Assembly: GCA_963921795.1 (NCBI GenBank)
Contig: OY997658.1
Span: forward strand, 35,609,847-35,673,846
Reading direction: 5' to 3'
DNA length: 64,000 bases
DNA from: Nannobrachium achirus
Lineage: Eukaryota > Chordata > Actinopteri > Myctophiformes > Myctophidae
Shown: positions 1 to 12,200 of the stretch, in pieces
Numbering within the stretch: the stretch's first letter is position 1
How the letters are laid out: every line of letters begins with the position of its first letter
Program-made: the position numbers and the translations under genes
Notes under the pieces: model-generated
What the model was told of the DNA's origin: nothing
Databases searched by the model: none
Seen by the model: the letters and a program-made list of their open reading frames with translations, nothing else

Positions 1-204
1 CACAAACACAATAAAAGCCATGCTCCACTCCTCAGTCTGGAGTGGCCACATAGAAGAACGCCTTGGTTAAAGACATAGTGGAGGACAGATGTGATCTGGG
101 ATTGTTAGCCTACAGTATATGCACTCAATATACTCCACTACAGTTGGAGTCCATTTGACAGTTGCTGGTTCCCAAACACAGAATCAAAAATGTAGATCTA
201 GAAC
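1..204. other. No gene seen
   Basis: Unique-looking AT-rich sequence before the satellite array. No ORF, RNA gene or repeat boundary could be supported. Confidence 0.4.
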
Positions 205-1490
205 ACATAGAATATGTACAGTACAGTAAGGTTCAGTAGAGTACAGTAAAAGTACAGTAAGGTTCAGTAGAGTACAGTAAAGTACAGTAAGGTACAGAAA
301 GGTACAGTACAGAAAGGTACAGTAGAGTACAGTACAGTAAGGTACAGTAAAGTACAATACAGTACAGTAAGGTACAGTAGAGTACAGTAAAGTACAGTAG
401 AGTACAGTAAGGTACAGTAGAGTACAGTAAAGTACAGTATAGTAAGGTACAGTAGAGTACAGTACAGTAAGGTACAGTACGGCACAGTAGAGTACAGTAC
501 AGTATAGTACAGTAAGGTACAGTAGAGTACAGTAAAGTACAGTACAGTAAGGTACAGTATAGTAAGGTACAGTAGAGTACAGTACAGTAAGGTACAGTAC
601 GGTACAGTAGAGTACAGTATAGTATAGTACAGTACAGTAAGGTACAGTACAGTACAGTAAGGTACAGTAGAGTACAGTAAAGTACAGTACAGTAAGGTAC
701 ATTAGAGTACAGTAAAGTACAGTAAGGTACAGTACAGTAGAGTACAGTAAAGTACAGTAAGTTACAGTAAAGTACAGTAGAGTACAGTAAAGTACAGTAT
801 AGTAAGGTACAGTAGAGTACAGTACAGTAAGGTACAGTACGGTACAGTAGAGTACAGTATAGTATAGTACAGTAAGGTACAGTACAGTACAGTAAGGTAC
901 AGTAGAGTACAGTAAAGTACAGTAAGGTACAGTACAGTAGAGTTCAGTAAAGTACAGTAAGTTACAGTAGAGTACAGTTAAGTACAGTAAGGTACAGTAA
1001 ACTACAAAACAATACAGTAAGGTACAGTAGAGTACAGTAAAGTACAGTAGAGTACACTGAAGTACAATAAAGTACAGTAAAGTACAATAAAGTACAGTAA
1101 GGTACAGTGGAGTACAGTAAAGTACAGTAGAGTACAGTAAAGTACAGTAGAGTACAGTAAAGTACAGTATAGTAAGGTACAGTAGAGTACAGTACAGTAA
1201 GGTACAGTACGTTACAGTAGAGTACAGTATAGTATAGTACAGTAAGGTACAGTAGAGTACAGTAAAGTACAGTACAGTAAGGTACAGTAAGGTACAGTAG
1301 AGTACAGTAAAGTACAGTAAGTTACAGTAGAGTACAGTAAAGTACAGTAAGGTACAGTACAGTAGAGTACAGTAAAGTACAGTAAGTTACAGTACAGTAC
1401 AGTACAGTACAGTACAGTAAGGTGCAGTACGGTATAGTAAGGTACAGTACAATACTGTAAGGTACTGTACCTTACAGTATCTTAAAGTAT
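205..1490. repeat. TACAG-type tandem satellite array
   Basis: About 1.3 kb of imperfect 5-bp and 10-bp tandem repeats of the form AGTACAGTAAGGTAC / AGTACAGTAG, with scattered single-base changes. The long open frames across it encode only a Tyr/Cys/Thr/Val/Leu periodic string, which follows from the repeat and is not a gene. Short stretches of the same repeat occur at 24547-24607, 60060-60375 (opposite orientation) and 60780-60835. Confidence 0.95.
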
Positions 1491-2440
1491 CCTATTTGTT
1501 GGGTTGGAAGCGAGCCCACACTGTTTCGAAGGAACAGTATTTCTAGTTATAAATAGCATCAACACATTGGTCCCAGACAGTAGTTTGTGATCTATATGAT
1601 CTATAAAACGAAGACATTTATACTCCAACACTAACGTATGAACATCTCAGACATACAGACTAAAACATGTGACACAATACAGTGACTCATCAAGGACTGC
1701 CTGGGGAACAAGACTGATATACACATGAGGGGTGATGACAAATTAGATATGGCTGGGGCAAACAGAAACAGAGTACCTAGAAAACTAAACCACGGAACAT
1801 ACATAGAAATACAAGACCGGTCCTAGATACTATACAAATACAATCAATGACAAAAAAGGGTTCGGGTTCGGTTCGGTCCCCCCCCCCCCCCTCTAGGGAG
1901 TCGGGACGCGTCTGGCTGATACGCAAGCTTGTCCAAGTTCCGGTCCCCGCCGAGCCCCCTGTGATTGGCTGAACCGGAGGTAGGGAGCGCTCCATTGTAG
2001 TCACTTGGACCGCGCAGAGGAGGTGAATAGAATGCGTTAGGAGCTTATCGTGGCGTTTATCGTGGGCTTGCCCCAAGGTCCGCTGGCCTTCGCGGGATAC
2101 ATGGGAGAATGTGGTGTTGAGCCTCCCGAAATACAGCACACGAAGAAGAACACAGCAGGCTAGTATCAGTTTAGTTGGCCACTATTTGTACAAAACGCAT
2201 ATCATGGTGATTGAAAGAGAGTTTTTCACTAGCAACAGGAACCATAAAGTATTTATGACAACGTTAGGTTAGAAAATCAAAGGGGGAAAAAAATGGGGTC
2301 CAATGATTCTTTTTGGTACCTCGCGGGGGGAAAACAGCGCAACTAGCGGCCAAACATAGGAAGTTTTAGTTCCGTATTGGATTCGTTTTAAATCGGCGGA
2401 ACTATGCCCCTGCATAGGACAGTCGGATCACAACCAGGAC
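1491..2440. other. Intergenic, includes fragment of a GC-rich repeat (about 1860-2110)
   Basis: No gene recognised. Two blocks near 2047-2094 (a GCGTTTATCGTGGGCTTGCC-like block and a GGTCCGCTGGCCTTCGCG-like block) reappear, reverse-complemented, in the inverted-repeat element at 24780-25097, so this is probably a degraded relative of it. A run of C (1878-1891) lies inside. Confidence 0.5.
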
Positions 2441-2959
2441 ACCTCCGTGAAGTTGGCACCCCATATGATGAAAACATATAAAAATGGTGTCATTCTTTAG
2501 TGCTGGATTTATGCTGAATTGTGCCGTAAAGTTTATAATTTGTGCTGGTATCAGTTTTGAGATATTTCAAGTTATAGTTTTGCTGAGCCCTGCACCCCAA
2601 TTTTTTTTGGTTCCAAATCAGGAAAAGGGGTCTCATTCTTTAGTGCTGGATGTGCTCTAATTTGTGCCGTTGAAATCATCAATTGTGTTTTTATATATAT
2701 TCATATATCAATATTTATATGGTTATGAATTAGCAGATTTATCAGCATTACAGTGGTGTGGCCTACAGAGGGCGGTGGAGAGCAGCAGTGCTTAATAGTA
2801 GAACATAGGAGCAGAACAGTGGTGTTATGTAGAATATTAACTAAAAAGTGATACCAGCACAAATTATAAAATTTACGGCACAATTCAGCACAAAAGAATG
2901 ACACCATTTTTATATATGTTTTCATCATATGGGGTGCCAACTTCACAGAGGTAACCACT
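2441..2959. mobile_element. Foldback/MITE-type element with about 110-bp inverted arms
   Basis: The left arm (2441-2555) and right arm (about 2840-2959) are inverted copies sharing the blocks GAAGTTGGCACCCCATATGA and GGTGTCATTC, with small differences. A partial direct copy of the left arm lies at about 2620-2680. The 9-mer AACCAGGAC occurs directly on both sides (2432-2440 and 2960-2968), which may be a target-site duplication, although the right arm has about 7 extra bases. No transposase is present, so it is nonautonomous. Confidence 0.65.
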
Positions 2960-3030
2960 AACCAGGACTTCTAGGAGTGACACCGAAACCCGCACAACCA
3001 GCACATCACAATCAAACTAGCATGCATGTG

Positions 3031-3450
3031 CTTCAGTAGTAACCTGACTTTCGCCAGATAGTTGCAGCAGTGCGTAACGCTCTGCCTTACATCTGGGCTC
3101 TCTCAGGCAGACTCGATGTAAGGGGCGGGCCATTTTTTGAATTTCTGTAGCAGGTGATTGGATGTGGCCGTTTCTATCACAGTCTGGCGGGAGTGCCAAC
3201 TCCAACCACTCATATTGGCCTCATGCAAGACGTTGCACCCAGAATCCGCCTCCTGGGTTTCCATGTGGTCTGCAATCAGACTCTATTGGCTCAGAGCCGC
3301 TCAGAGCCCGCCCATAGCTGCCGCTGATTGGTCCGGCCCGGGACTTTACGAGTGTTATCAACTCTGGCCGAGCAAGCCCAGATGGTAAAAGCAGAGCGTT
3401 ATATTACGCAATGCTGCCACCATCTGGCGAAAGTCAGGTTACTTCAGTAG
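3031..3450. mobile_element. Nonautonomous DNA transposon with terminal inverted repeats
   Basis: The element body is 3040-3441. Terminal inverted repeats of about 45 bp begin TAACCTGACTTTCGCCAGAT on the left and end with the complement on the right. The 9-mer CTTCAGTAG flanks it directly (3031-3039 and 3442-3450); an 8-bp duplication plus one chance match would fit a hAT element. The interior is GC-rich with no ORF beyond short chance frames. Confidence 0.8.
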
Positions 3451-4400
3451 TATATCCCCTCCAACAGTTGACCAGCTGGAGCATCAACAAGTCCACTTGC
3501 CACTTTTAGGTCTCATATAGCCTACTGCAGTCACAGAACCATCCTTTTGGGAAGACAGGGAGGTCACTGTGGAAGAGCGGACACAGGACTGGCACTAGGA
3601 AGAGTGGGCACTACTGCAGGTGCAATGCCTGTGAGACTGTGCATTCCCACGCTTTCACACACTCAGTCCTAGTCCGCTGTAGTTCACAATGCCAATGACA
3701 GACATTTATCATGTTCTGTTCACGTTGGCTAGATGCGCAGCTCACCTAATCAATAATCAGAAAACATGATGAAAGCCTTATGTAGACTACTAACTGGTCA
3801 TGTGTGTAGCATATCCTTCATTGATAATTTGACAATTTTGTTGCTATCCTTAAAATGTTTAATGACTTAGTTCTATTTTCTAACAGCAGTCTACTACGAT
3901 TTTGGCAAAACTCTTATATTGTATAGGTTTTGAAGCTCTGTTATTGTACTTTTGACCTCAGTAGGCCTAGTATTTTTGACAAACATATGTGACCTAGAGA
4001 ATGATGACACAAATAAGGTTTAAACGCCAGATTGCCGTTTTCCTGTCTCCACGTCTGTAAGAATTTCGCCAAGATTCTCAATTTCCACCAGTTCAACATA
4101 CCGTAACTTAATCGTGCTGTAGGTGCAGGGTGCATGCAGGCTAATCAAGAATAGGTTACATATTTTAGTTACCCAAACAGGCAGCATAAGTGTCAGTCAA
4201 AGACACGTGGGAGTTCTTACTGTTAGCCTATTACAAAAATGCAATTGCAGCTTTTTATAGGCTAATTATTATGGGTTCATCTAGCCTTTTTTTTACACGT
4301 GCAGAATGATTAGGTGATGAAAGTGATGGAAGTTCCATACCTGTTATTCTTTTCCGGTGAGGAATTCATGGGGTGACATTGCGGGATGCGTTATTGTGTA
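3451..4400. other. Intergenic, no gene seen
   Basis: AT-rich sequence with no recognisable coding exon, RNA gene or transposon end. Confidence 0.35.
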
Positions 4401-4415
4401 GGCGATATCCATCTC

Positions 4416-4425
4416 TATATAAAAG
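4416..4425 (+). promoter_or_regulatory. Candidate TATA box
   Basis: TATATAAAAG lies about 150 bp upstream of a signal-peptide-like ORF, and the sequence becomes distinctly GC-rich after it (4445-4740). A start of transcription near 4445 would be expected. This is inference from motif and composition only. Confidence 0.4.
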
Positions 4426-4576
4426 TTGTCCGGATTTTATGAACAGACGCGGAGGAGCGTCTGTTCTCTGTGCGCACGGGAAAGGCGCACCGGCGGCATA
4501 TGGAGCTCTGAAGGCAACTCACTCTCTCCGCTGATCTCCTGAACTAGTGCAAGGTCATTTTCCTCTAGTCTTATGG

Positions 4577-4705
4577 ATGATAGGAGGACTCGTTTTCCCT
4601 TTCCTCTTGCTTTCAGCTGTGGTGGAGAGCGATCTGGTTACCGTGGAGAGGGGCGCGTGGATCCCGTTGCGCGCTCTATGGTTGCACTTTGGAAGATCGT
4701 TTTGA
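4577..4705 (+). CDS. Candidate first coding exon with signal-peptide-like N-terminus (unidentified)
   Basis: An ATG at 4577 opens a 42-codon frame whose first residues, MIGGLVFPFLLLSAVVES, have the hydrophobic core and small-residue end of a secretory signal peptide. It continues DLVTVERGAWIPLR and reaches a stop at 4703-4705. An overlapping ATG at 4573 opens a different, basic and unconvincing frame. No strong splice donor was identified, so where this exon would end is unknown, and no downstream plus-strand exon in the window could be linked to it. The upstream TATA-like box and local GC richness support a promoter here. I do not recognise the protein; it could equally be a chance ORF. Confidence 0.3.
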   Translation: MIGGLVFPFLLLSAVVESDLVTVERGAWIPLRALWLHFGRSF

Positions 4706-5409
4706 AGAGTAGGCTACATCGGTTACTTTGCTGTCCGAGCGCTCGTCGCACGAAGGAGAAAAGTAAACTCCATCTATGTTGTTAAACAAATGATAGTTTT
4801 TTTCACGGAAGTCGGACCATTTTCTGTTGGAAATGAACGATCTCCTCCTGAGTCCGCTCTCCTCAAATATAGTCCTACGTCACCGTTATGGTTCTTTAAT
4901 CCCACTCGGCTCCATATACACGTAGTCTACACCTGACCTGACAATAAAAACCTAATGCTGTAAAACCTGACAGTAAAAAAAAAAGCAATTATGTAGACAT
5001 ATTGTAGATGATACAATTATGCAAATAATAATGCATATTATAGGCCTGGAATAAATCACTTTGGCACGTTTGCAAGACTGCCAAAAGCCCCAAAACTATT
5101 GAACTTGTTGGGTTTTGGGATCAATGCATGTCCGTTTGCGTGAGAGGCGTGACCCCTGCTCAGAAAAGATATGGGGTGGCGGGGGGCGGTCTCGGGGGCG
5201 GGGGCGCGCGAACCCGGACTAATTCAACACAAGACCAGCAGGTGGTGAAATGACAATAAACCCCACAGCAGCCAACACATGGCTTCAGCGAGCCATTTCT
5301 AACCACCGTTGCCATAATGATTTTGTGTCACTGACTGTCACCAGTAGTGTAGTGATAAATGCGAATAGGCCTACCTCCAGGCGTCCTTGAACATTTGATC
5401 TCTATAGGC

Positions 5410-5825
5410 CAGGGGTCTTCAACGTTTTCATGCCAAGGACCCCTTAACTGAGAGGGAGATAAAGCAGGGACCCCCTCTACATACCGTTTAAATTTGTGTT
5501 GCAGATTTTCATTGATTTCATGAAAGCACTGTCATCAGTCTATGTTGGATTCTTGTTAATGTGTTTTTTACTGCAGTCAATTTGACCTTTTCACTCTCTG
5601 TCTCTACACCAAAACCTATTTTCCAGAAATATCAGCTCTACAAGCTCTCACAGCTTGTGGAGCTGCTATTTTTGTCTAAAGGTCTCCTCAGAATAGGGAT
5701 GGGAGGGTTCAAGTTCTTCATTGAAAATAATCACCCTATCACACAAAGATTTGGTGGCCCCCCTGAAGTAACTCTGAGGACCCCCTAGGCCCTAGGGGTC
5801 CCGGACCCCCTGTTGAAGACCCCTG
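5410..5825. mobile_element. Short nonautonomous hAT-like element (CAGGGGTCTTCAAC termini)
   Basis: The termini CAGGGGTCTTCAAC and GTTGAAGACCCCTG are inverted and flanked by the 8-bp duplication CTATAGGC (5402-5409 and 5826-5833). The interior has the 'accaaggacccc' subterminal blocks common to this family in the window and a degraded internal hairpin around 5618-5680 (CAGCTCTACAAGCTC / GAGCTGCTATTT). An ORF across it is spurious. Confidence 0.88.
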
Positions 5826-5833
5826 CTATAGGC

Positions 5834-6450
5834 TACCCCGGCTTTAAACAAAGAGCTAATAAATGCATGAAGGTTGGGTTGAGTCGGTTGGCTGTCAGTT
5901 GTGCAGTGCATCAATTATCTGAAATTGATCTTTTCTCGCTCTTTTTTTCCTTCTTTATTTTTTCTTAAAAAAAAATCTGTGTCAACACCCAAGACACAGA
6001 GGCAACATGCTGAGATGTGGCCCAAATTATATTCAATAGAGGGAAGTGAAAAGGGTTCAGCTCAAAGCAGTATAAATAGATTTTTTATCGTTGCATAATT
6101 TCTTGTGAAACACTTACACTACAGTCAGTGACAGTGTGCACTGTGCAGGAGGCCTAAATGATGAGTCTCAATCCCCCATGAACGGAAATGATTGGCTGCA
6201 TTTAGAACTGATGTGATTTATGCACGTTGAACATCAGTGGTGTGTAGCAATTGGTACAAGGCCAAAGAAAGTCACAGAATTAAATTAAAATAATTGTTCT
6301 CCGGTGTATAACAGTTTATGGTGCACAGGGGGATTACGAAGACTCACAGGGTCCAATTATCCCAGAGGCAATGATTATTTGAGAGTTACCATACATACAT
6401 TTTAGCAAATTGTCATTGAGCCATGCAGATACTTACAACTATTATGTGAA
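5834..6450. other. Intergenic, no gene seen
   Basis: AT-rich sequence with poly-T/poly-A tracts near 5940-5980; nothing recognisable. Confidence 0.35.
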
Positions 6451-6454
6451 GGGA

Positions 6455-6598
6455 ATTAAAGGAAAAGCACCAGTGGAATTGAATGGGGTGATGCAATGCA
6501 AAGCATGATAAAATGATATAAATGGAAGGAAATCAAAGGGAAAGCACCAGTGGAATTGAATGGGGTGATGCAAAGCATGATAAAAATAAAGGGAAGGA
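6455..6598. repeat. Two-copy tandem repeat, unit about 73 bp
   Basis: The block AAAGCACCAGTGGAATTGAA...GCATGATAAAA occurs twice in direct orientation (about 6463-6512 and 6539-6587) with a few base differences and a 4-bp indel. Confidence 0.75.
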
Positions 6599-6689
6599 GG
6601 TCCGTATGACCGTATTTTATCCACACCTCATTAGCCTATACAGAAATGGATGAATAATGATAATCATAAATCATACAACTGAATATATA

Positions 6690-6990
6690 AAGATAAAATG
6701 GGAAAAGGAACTCTATATTGAAATAACAGATGAGTGGACGAACATGTGGAGGATGCAGCGTTCATAACTCACGGATATGGCATGAGTTCTCTTGGAAAAT
6801 TTTGAGACGAATCTTTATAACACCAAAAATCAAGAGCAAACAAATCAGAAAAAAGATGGGATGTTGGAGAGAGTGTGGGGAAGTGAATGTGGGACATGCA
6901 CATATGTTGGAAGTGTCATAAAATAGAGGATCTTTGGAAAACTGTACATCAACAAATTCAAGAAGTTTTTTTTTGGTAATAATTTGTCAC
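6690..6990 (+). pseudogene. Fragment of an L1/Tx1-type LINE ORF2 C-terminal region
   Basis: The frame at 6730-6921 reads ...FSWKILRRIFITPKIKSK...CWRECGEVNVGHAHM, and after a frameshift near 6900 continues ICWKCHKIEDLWKTVHQQIQE (6903-6965). The pattern 'F.TP..K.....CWR.CG....H.HI.W.C..I..FW..V' is typical of the end of L1-clade ORF2 proteins. The frameshift and missing reverse transcriptase make it a dead fragment. This is recognition by motif, not by search. Confidence 0.6.
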
Positions 6991-8029
6991 AAAACATGCA
7001 GGTTTTCAAAATATGCAAAAAAGATTTTTGGAAAAATGTAATTTAGTTATTTTAACGTGAGAACCTACAAGTTCAGTCTTATAATAAATAGGAAGTCTGT
7101 ATCTTTATTGCATGTCTTGCATGTTACCAGAGGAACACTGGAATGAAGGATGCAGAGACCTTGGCCAGGGGCCAGGGCTGACCAAATTACCTTATTGGCA
7201 GCTGTTCAGACCAGTTAATGCTGGGCTAAATGGCAGCTGTGATGGTCAGCTCTGAGATGACCCCAACAATAATGATTTAAATAAGAACAGTGTTGAGAAA
7301 TGAAAATGTGAAGCCAATCAGCCAGGGCTGGGTGGGCTTAAAATGTGCTGCCATCTATTGGCATAATGCTTGTAGTGCAGCCTCAGAGGGTTCTTCTAGA
7401 CAGCAGGCAGTGGGTACCCCCAGGGCCAGGGATCCTTGAGGGGAACCCTGGCTAAATTACTAGTGATAGCATCACTTTAACCAATTTTGATCATTTTATA
7501 ATTGTGCTATTCCCCCCAAAATAGCTTATCTCTGGGAAAAGATTGACACAAATCTCTTTGGTCCCTATACTAGAACAATATCTTTTCAGTGGGGGGCCCG
7601 CAGCCAAATACTACATTTTGGGGGTCCTTGACATGAAAATGCTTTACAGTGGCATGCACGCACGGACACACGCACAGAGTTTGTAACAACGTACAAAGAC
7701 ATTACATTTTCATCCCGTTTAATTTAATACAGGTACAGTTCTTGGGGTTAGTGTTATGATTCACTTATCTTCACAATGAACATTTTTAAGGCTTAGATAG
7801 GTATTAGACATGTAGCAGGATAAAGATAGACATGCCATCATTCTCTAGTCTAGGGTAAACATTCAATATGTAGGCTGATGCTTAACTAGCCTATAGTTGT
7901 GAGGCATAATTTCACAATAATAAATCAATAAACTGTCTGATCTTTATGTTTACCATTACATTGAAGGTGAATGAGTGGTAGTGATAGTTCAGATTTCAGT
8001 CCTCAGTCCTCTGGATTAAGGGAGCAGAT
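6991..8029. other. 3' side of the rhodanese gene; degraded repeat near 7400-7655
   Basis: The blocks 'ccccagggccagggatccttgagg' and 'gggggtccttgacatgaaaatg' resemble the subterminal parts of the hAT-like family seen at 5410 and 40045, but no clean ends remain. This stretch probably also holds the 3' UTR of the minus-strand gene ending at 8030. Nothing else was recognised. Confidence 0.4.
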
Positions 8030-9206
8030 TCACTTTCCTTCACGGGCTGCCCACTCAACGTACCCTCCTTTGTAATGTCTTGCCCTAAGAAACGAGAGAT
8101 AATGGAATAATATAGAAATAAAGAGCGGGGAATTTTTTTACATTCATTGCTCAAAGGCAGTGACATTTCACATATTCACATCTTGCTCTTTCCTACCACA
8201 TACACATACCACATACACATACTACAGTTTAAAGACATAATGAAAAAAAAAATGAATGTATCATTTCATTATGTCTTAGTCATAGAGAAATTGAAAAGAA
8301 AAAATATATATGTTTTGTGTATTTGTACATCAAAAGTACCTGAAAGTCCTATATTAATTGCTTCCGGTCAAACCAAAATGTAACGAGTGATTACTCCCTT
8401 ATGAATAATTATGAATTATGATTTCAGTCAGTTATATGATTCCCATACTTCATTCAGTTCCTAAACACACAGCTGATAATCATTAGAGACACTATATGAA
8501 TCTAATTCAAACTTTCCTGTTTTAAACTTAAACAGTTCAAGAAAATAATGTATCTGAATACTGAAAACATCTGAAGTGAGAAATGGGCAATGCAGTAACA
8601 TAATGTCACCTTAAACAAATGGCTTACGTCATTTAAGGGTTTCAGGAAAAAAAGATGAAAAAAAAGATGAAAAAAAAAAGATCCAAAACAAAACTGACAT
8701 TTTGTAATCATTCCACCCAAAATGTTAATAAATAATGAATGTAAAAATAAAACTGTCAGTTATGTAACATAAGACGATTAAATAGGATTAAACCTTGACT
8801 TAGGTAAAAAATAAAAGGCCTATTTTGGCCTAAGTCAGTAAATAATTTGGCCTAAGTCAATCACACTATAGTATAATGGCTTATCTCCATAAAAGGGGAA
8901 GGAAAGCATTATTCTTTTCAATTAGGAGACAGGCGTTTTTACCAGAGGTGGACAGTGTTATGAGCTGGACTTAGGCAAAAATAACATTTTCCTCCAGAAA
9001 TGACTTAGGTGACGATAAGCATCCTTTGGCACTGACATTCCCTCTGCCGGACACAATTAAGGCATGCCATGCCATAGCCCGAGGGGACAGCTAGACTTTG
9101 AAAGACTTGGATTTTCACAATAAATGTAGCAAAATAGTAGAAGGTGTGGCATAGATTTTTTGAGCGGTGGTCACAACGCTCCTATACGTGGCCGTGTGTG
9201 TGGGTA

Positions 9207-9241
<35 letters not shown>

Positions 9242-12200
9242 ATCCGTGTCTGTATGTAGCCTACAGTACCTTTTGTGACCACACGTTAAGGGAGGGGCGC
9301 TGTTGTTCAGGCCAGGCCAGACACACACACACACACACACACAATATATATATAGTGTGTATATATATATATATATTTATTTGTTTTGCTGTTGCGCAGC
9401 CTCCACGACCACCGCTCAGTTCACACGGGTGTGATTTTTAGTTGATGTTTCACAGCAGTACCCAATAAATATTGACAAACATAGTTCTAGAAGAGTATAG
9501 ACACAGCACACTGTGCCGTTTGCAATGTTTGCCAATTTGATTGAAATCCACTTTAGTTGGGCTGGAACCCAGATTAGGTCATTAGGTTAAAGATCAGTCA
9601 ATATCATGTATTTGCTCTTTGGTCAATATGTGTCCTCTGCTGCTCCTTACTCCACACATCATGGGATTGGAAGTGAGTGATTTATTCTGCAAAGTATCTC
9701 TATTCGGGTTTACACTATCACAAGTGAATGTCTTGCACTGGTCATCAGTTTAAGAATAGATTTTATGATTTTACTGATAAGGCCAGCTATAGGCCAGGCT
9801 CGCCATTATGCCAGCCATTCTTTCAATTGTCAAAGGTCGCTGTTTTTTTTTTTTTTTTGCTAACCACTGTGCTTGCTCTGATCATTCAGCTACCGTATTA
9901 GTAGAGTAAAAAATGTCAGTTCCGTGAGCACGAGAGCAAAGGTCCGTTTCTCAATGGATTTGTCATCTAGGAGGGTTATTAAACAAATTTGGCCGGGGTG
10001 TCTTTTTTTAAATGGCCGGGAAAATGTTTGACAGCTAGGGTAATTTTCAGTCTCATTCACTTACTATACGCTATACTATAAAGGAAAAAATTACTCCCAA
10101 AAAACTGCTTTAAGTGGGATGTGAGGGGTCAAACTAGGGGTTTTTAATTATTCTGAATCCATTGCAAGCATTTTTCTTTGCATGAAAAACATTCCTTGGG
10201 CTAAAAACGGACCCCAAAAGACTGTGAAAATTGATGACTCATCACTAAACCATAGTTTTGTTGGCCATTTTTTAGCCCAAGGAATGTTTTTCATGCAAAA
10301 CAAATGCTTGCAATGGATTCAGAATAATTTAAAACCCCTAGTTTGACCCCTCACATCCCACTTAAAGCAGATTTTTTGGGAGTCATCTTTTCCTTTATAG
10401 TATAGCGAATATAAGTGAATGAGACTGAAAATTACCCTAGCTGTCAAACATTTTCCCAGCCATTTTAAAAAAGACACCCCGGCCAAATTTGTTTAATAAC
10501 CCTCCTAGATGACAAATCCATTGAGAAACGGACCTTTGCTCTCGTGGTCACGGAACTGACATTTTTTACCTAACTATATAACCCCTGGCCTTGGGATCTG
10601 ATGAGCACCCCCTCGCCCAGGGCAAATAAAGGCTGGGTATATTATAGCAGGAGATCTCAAATTGGGGTTTGGGGTAGAGTTCTCAAATTCTGCCCGAAAC
10701 CGACCATACCTGAACCTGAACCGACATTAGGGTAGGGTAGGGCCTAAAATGTATGCAAATTAGTCGGGCCGGTAGGGCCTCGGGCTCAATGAAAAAAAAA
10801 ATATTTTATTACTTTTACTCTGTGATAGAGTTCTGAAATTCTTCCCAAACCCGACCCGACGTTTTCGGGCCGGTTAGGGCCTAATATGTATGCTTACTAG
10901 TAGGCCGGGTTAGGGCATTAATTTTCAGGCCCGTTGAGAACTCTAGTTTGGGGACCCAGGGGTCTGTAAGGGGGTTCCAAGGGGTCCTGTTTAACCACTT
11001 CCACCCACTGGCTATTTGGAAACAGCCCATCTACAAGCTTTTTACATCTGTACATCTTTACAAAAAATACCAAATATCAATTTGGGGGTCCTTGACATGA
11101 AAACGTTTGAGAACCTCTGTATTATAACAATAATAATATTAATATTAGCAACAGATTCCTTACCTACTAAAGCCTAGCTGACGAGCAATATCCAGTGCTT
11201 TCATACTCCTGTTCCCTCGTTGGCACTGGAACACTATGTTGTCATCATGTTTCCTGGGGACTTTCACCTCAAAAAGCCGTTCAAAGTGCTCTGAGGACAG
11301 TTTCAAGGATTCCTCCAGATGATTCACTAAAACAAGAAGCATATAAACAATGTCTACCTCAGGTAGCCTACTACTTACGGCACCGGATCGGTAACATGTG
11401 TAAATATGTTTGTTGTTGTGTTTTTTATTGATCTCTCTTCTCTCTTTGCCCCCATCCCAGCAAGCACGGTCAGGACCTGGACCAATCAGTAATGTCTCGA
11501 TTGGGGCCAGATCACAGCCCATATGGGGATGATCTTGACGTCATTACCAGGATGTCATATGGACTTTTTTGTAATGTTAGTTGAAATAATATGAGCATAT
11601 AAGGTTATATTCTGGGACATATCTAACTAGTTATAATGTTTATCTGGCCTAGAATATCACCTGATTTCAACCAACATAAATCCTGTCAAACAAAAAAGTC
11701 CATATGACGTCCTGGTAATGACGTCAAGATCATCCCCATATGGCTGTGATCCGGCCCCAATCAAGACGTCACTGATTGGTCCAGGTCCTGACCGTGCTTG
11801 CTGGGCTTCTTCCCTTTCTCTTATGAAAAAAATAAATAAATAATAATAATTACGGAGCTTGTACAAAAGCGAATTTCACCCACTGTTTACATCTGTAAAC
11901 CTGTGAGTTTACAATAACGTTTATTCAGAAACAAGGCAAGCACAGACAGGCACACAAACAGACAATATAGAGATGACAGTTTATAATACAGGGAAACTGC
12001 ATACAAATAGTAATGATCTAATTTGAACAGATGCTCCTATCCAGAGTGACTTGGGATCAAGATCAGAGTAAATGGCATTTACCCTAACCTACAGTAGTCA
12101 ACAAATGGCAGTAAGTAGAGTGCAAAGAGAACAGGGGCAGACGTTCTGAAACTTACATGGGATGTTAATGGATTCTGGAATACGTCCAGCCAGGAATTCA

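Noticed and set aside
184..702. 172-codon open frame on the minus strand across the satellite
   Set aside because: It encodes only a YCTVLYCT-type string dictated by the 5-bp repeat; the same happens at 60060-60430.
205..1490. CRISPR-like array
   Set aside because: There are no unique spacers; the repeat is a short degenerate satellite in an animal genome.
11160..11522. 120-codon continuous frame as one rhodanese exon
   Set aside because: Only 11164-11326 is exon; the rest enters intron and the foldback element. The acceptor at 11327-11328 joins in frame to exon 2.
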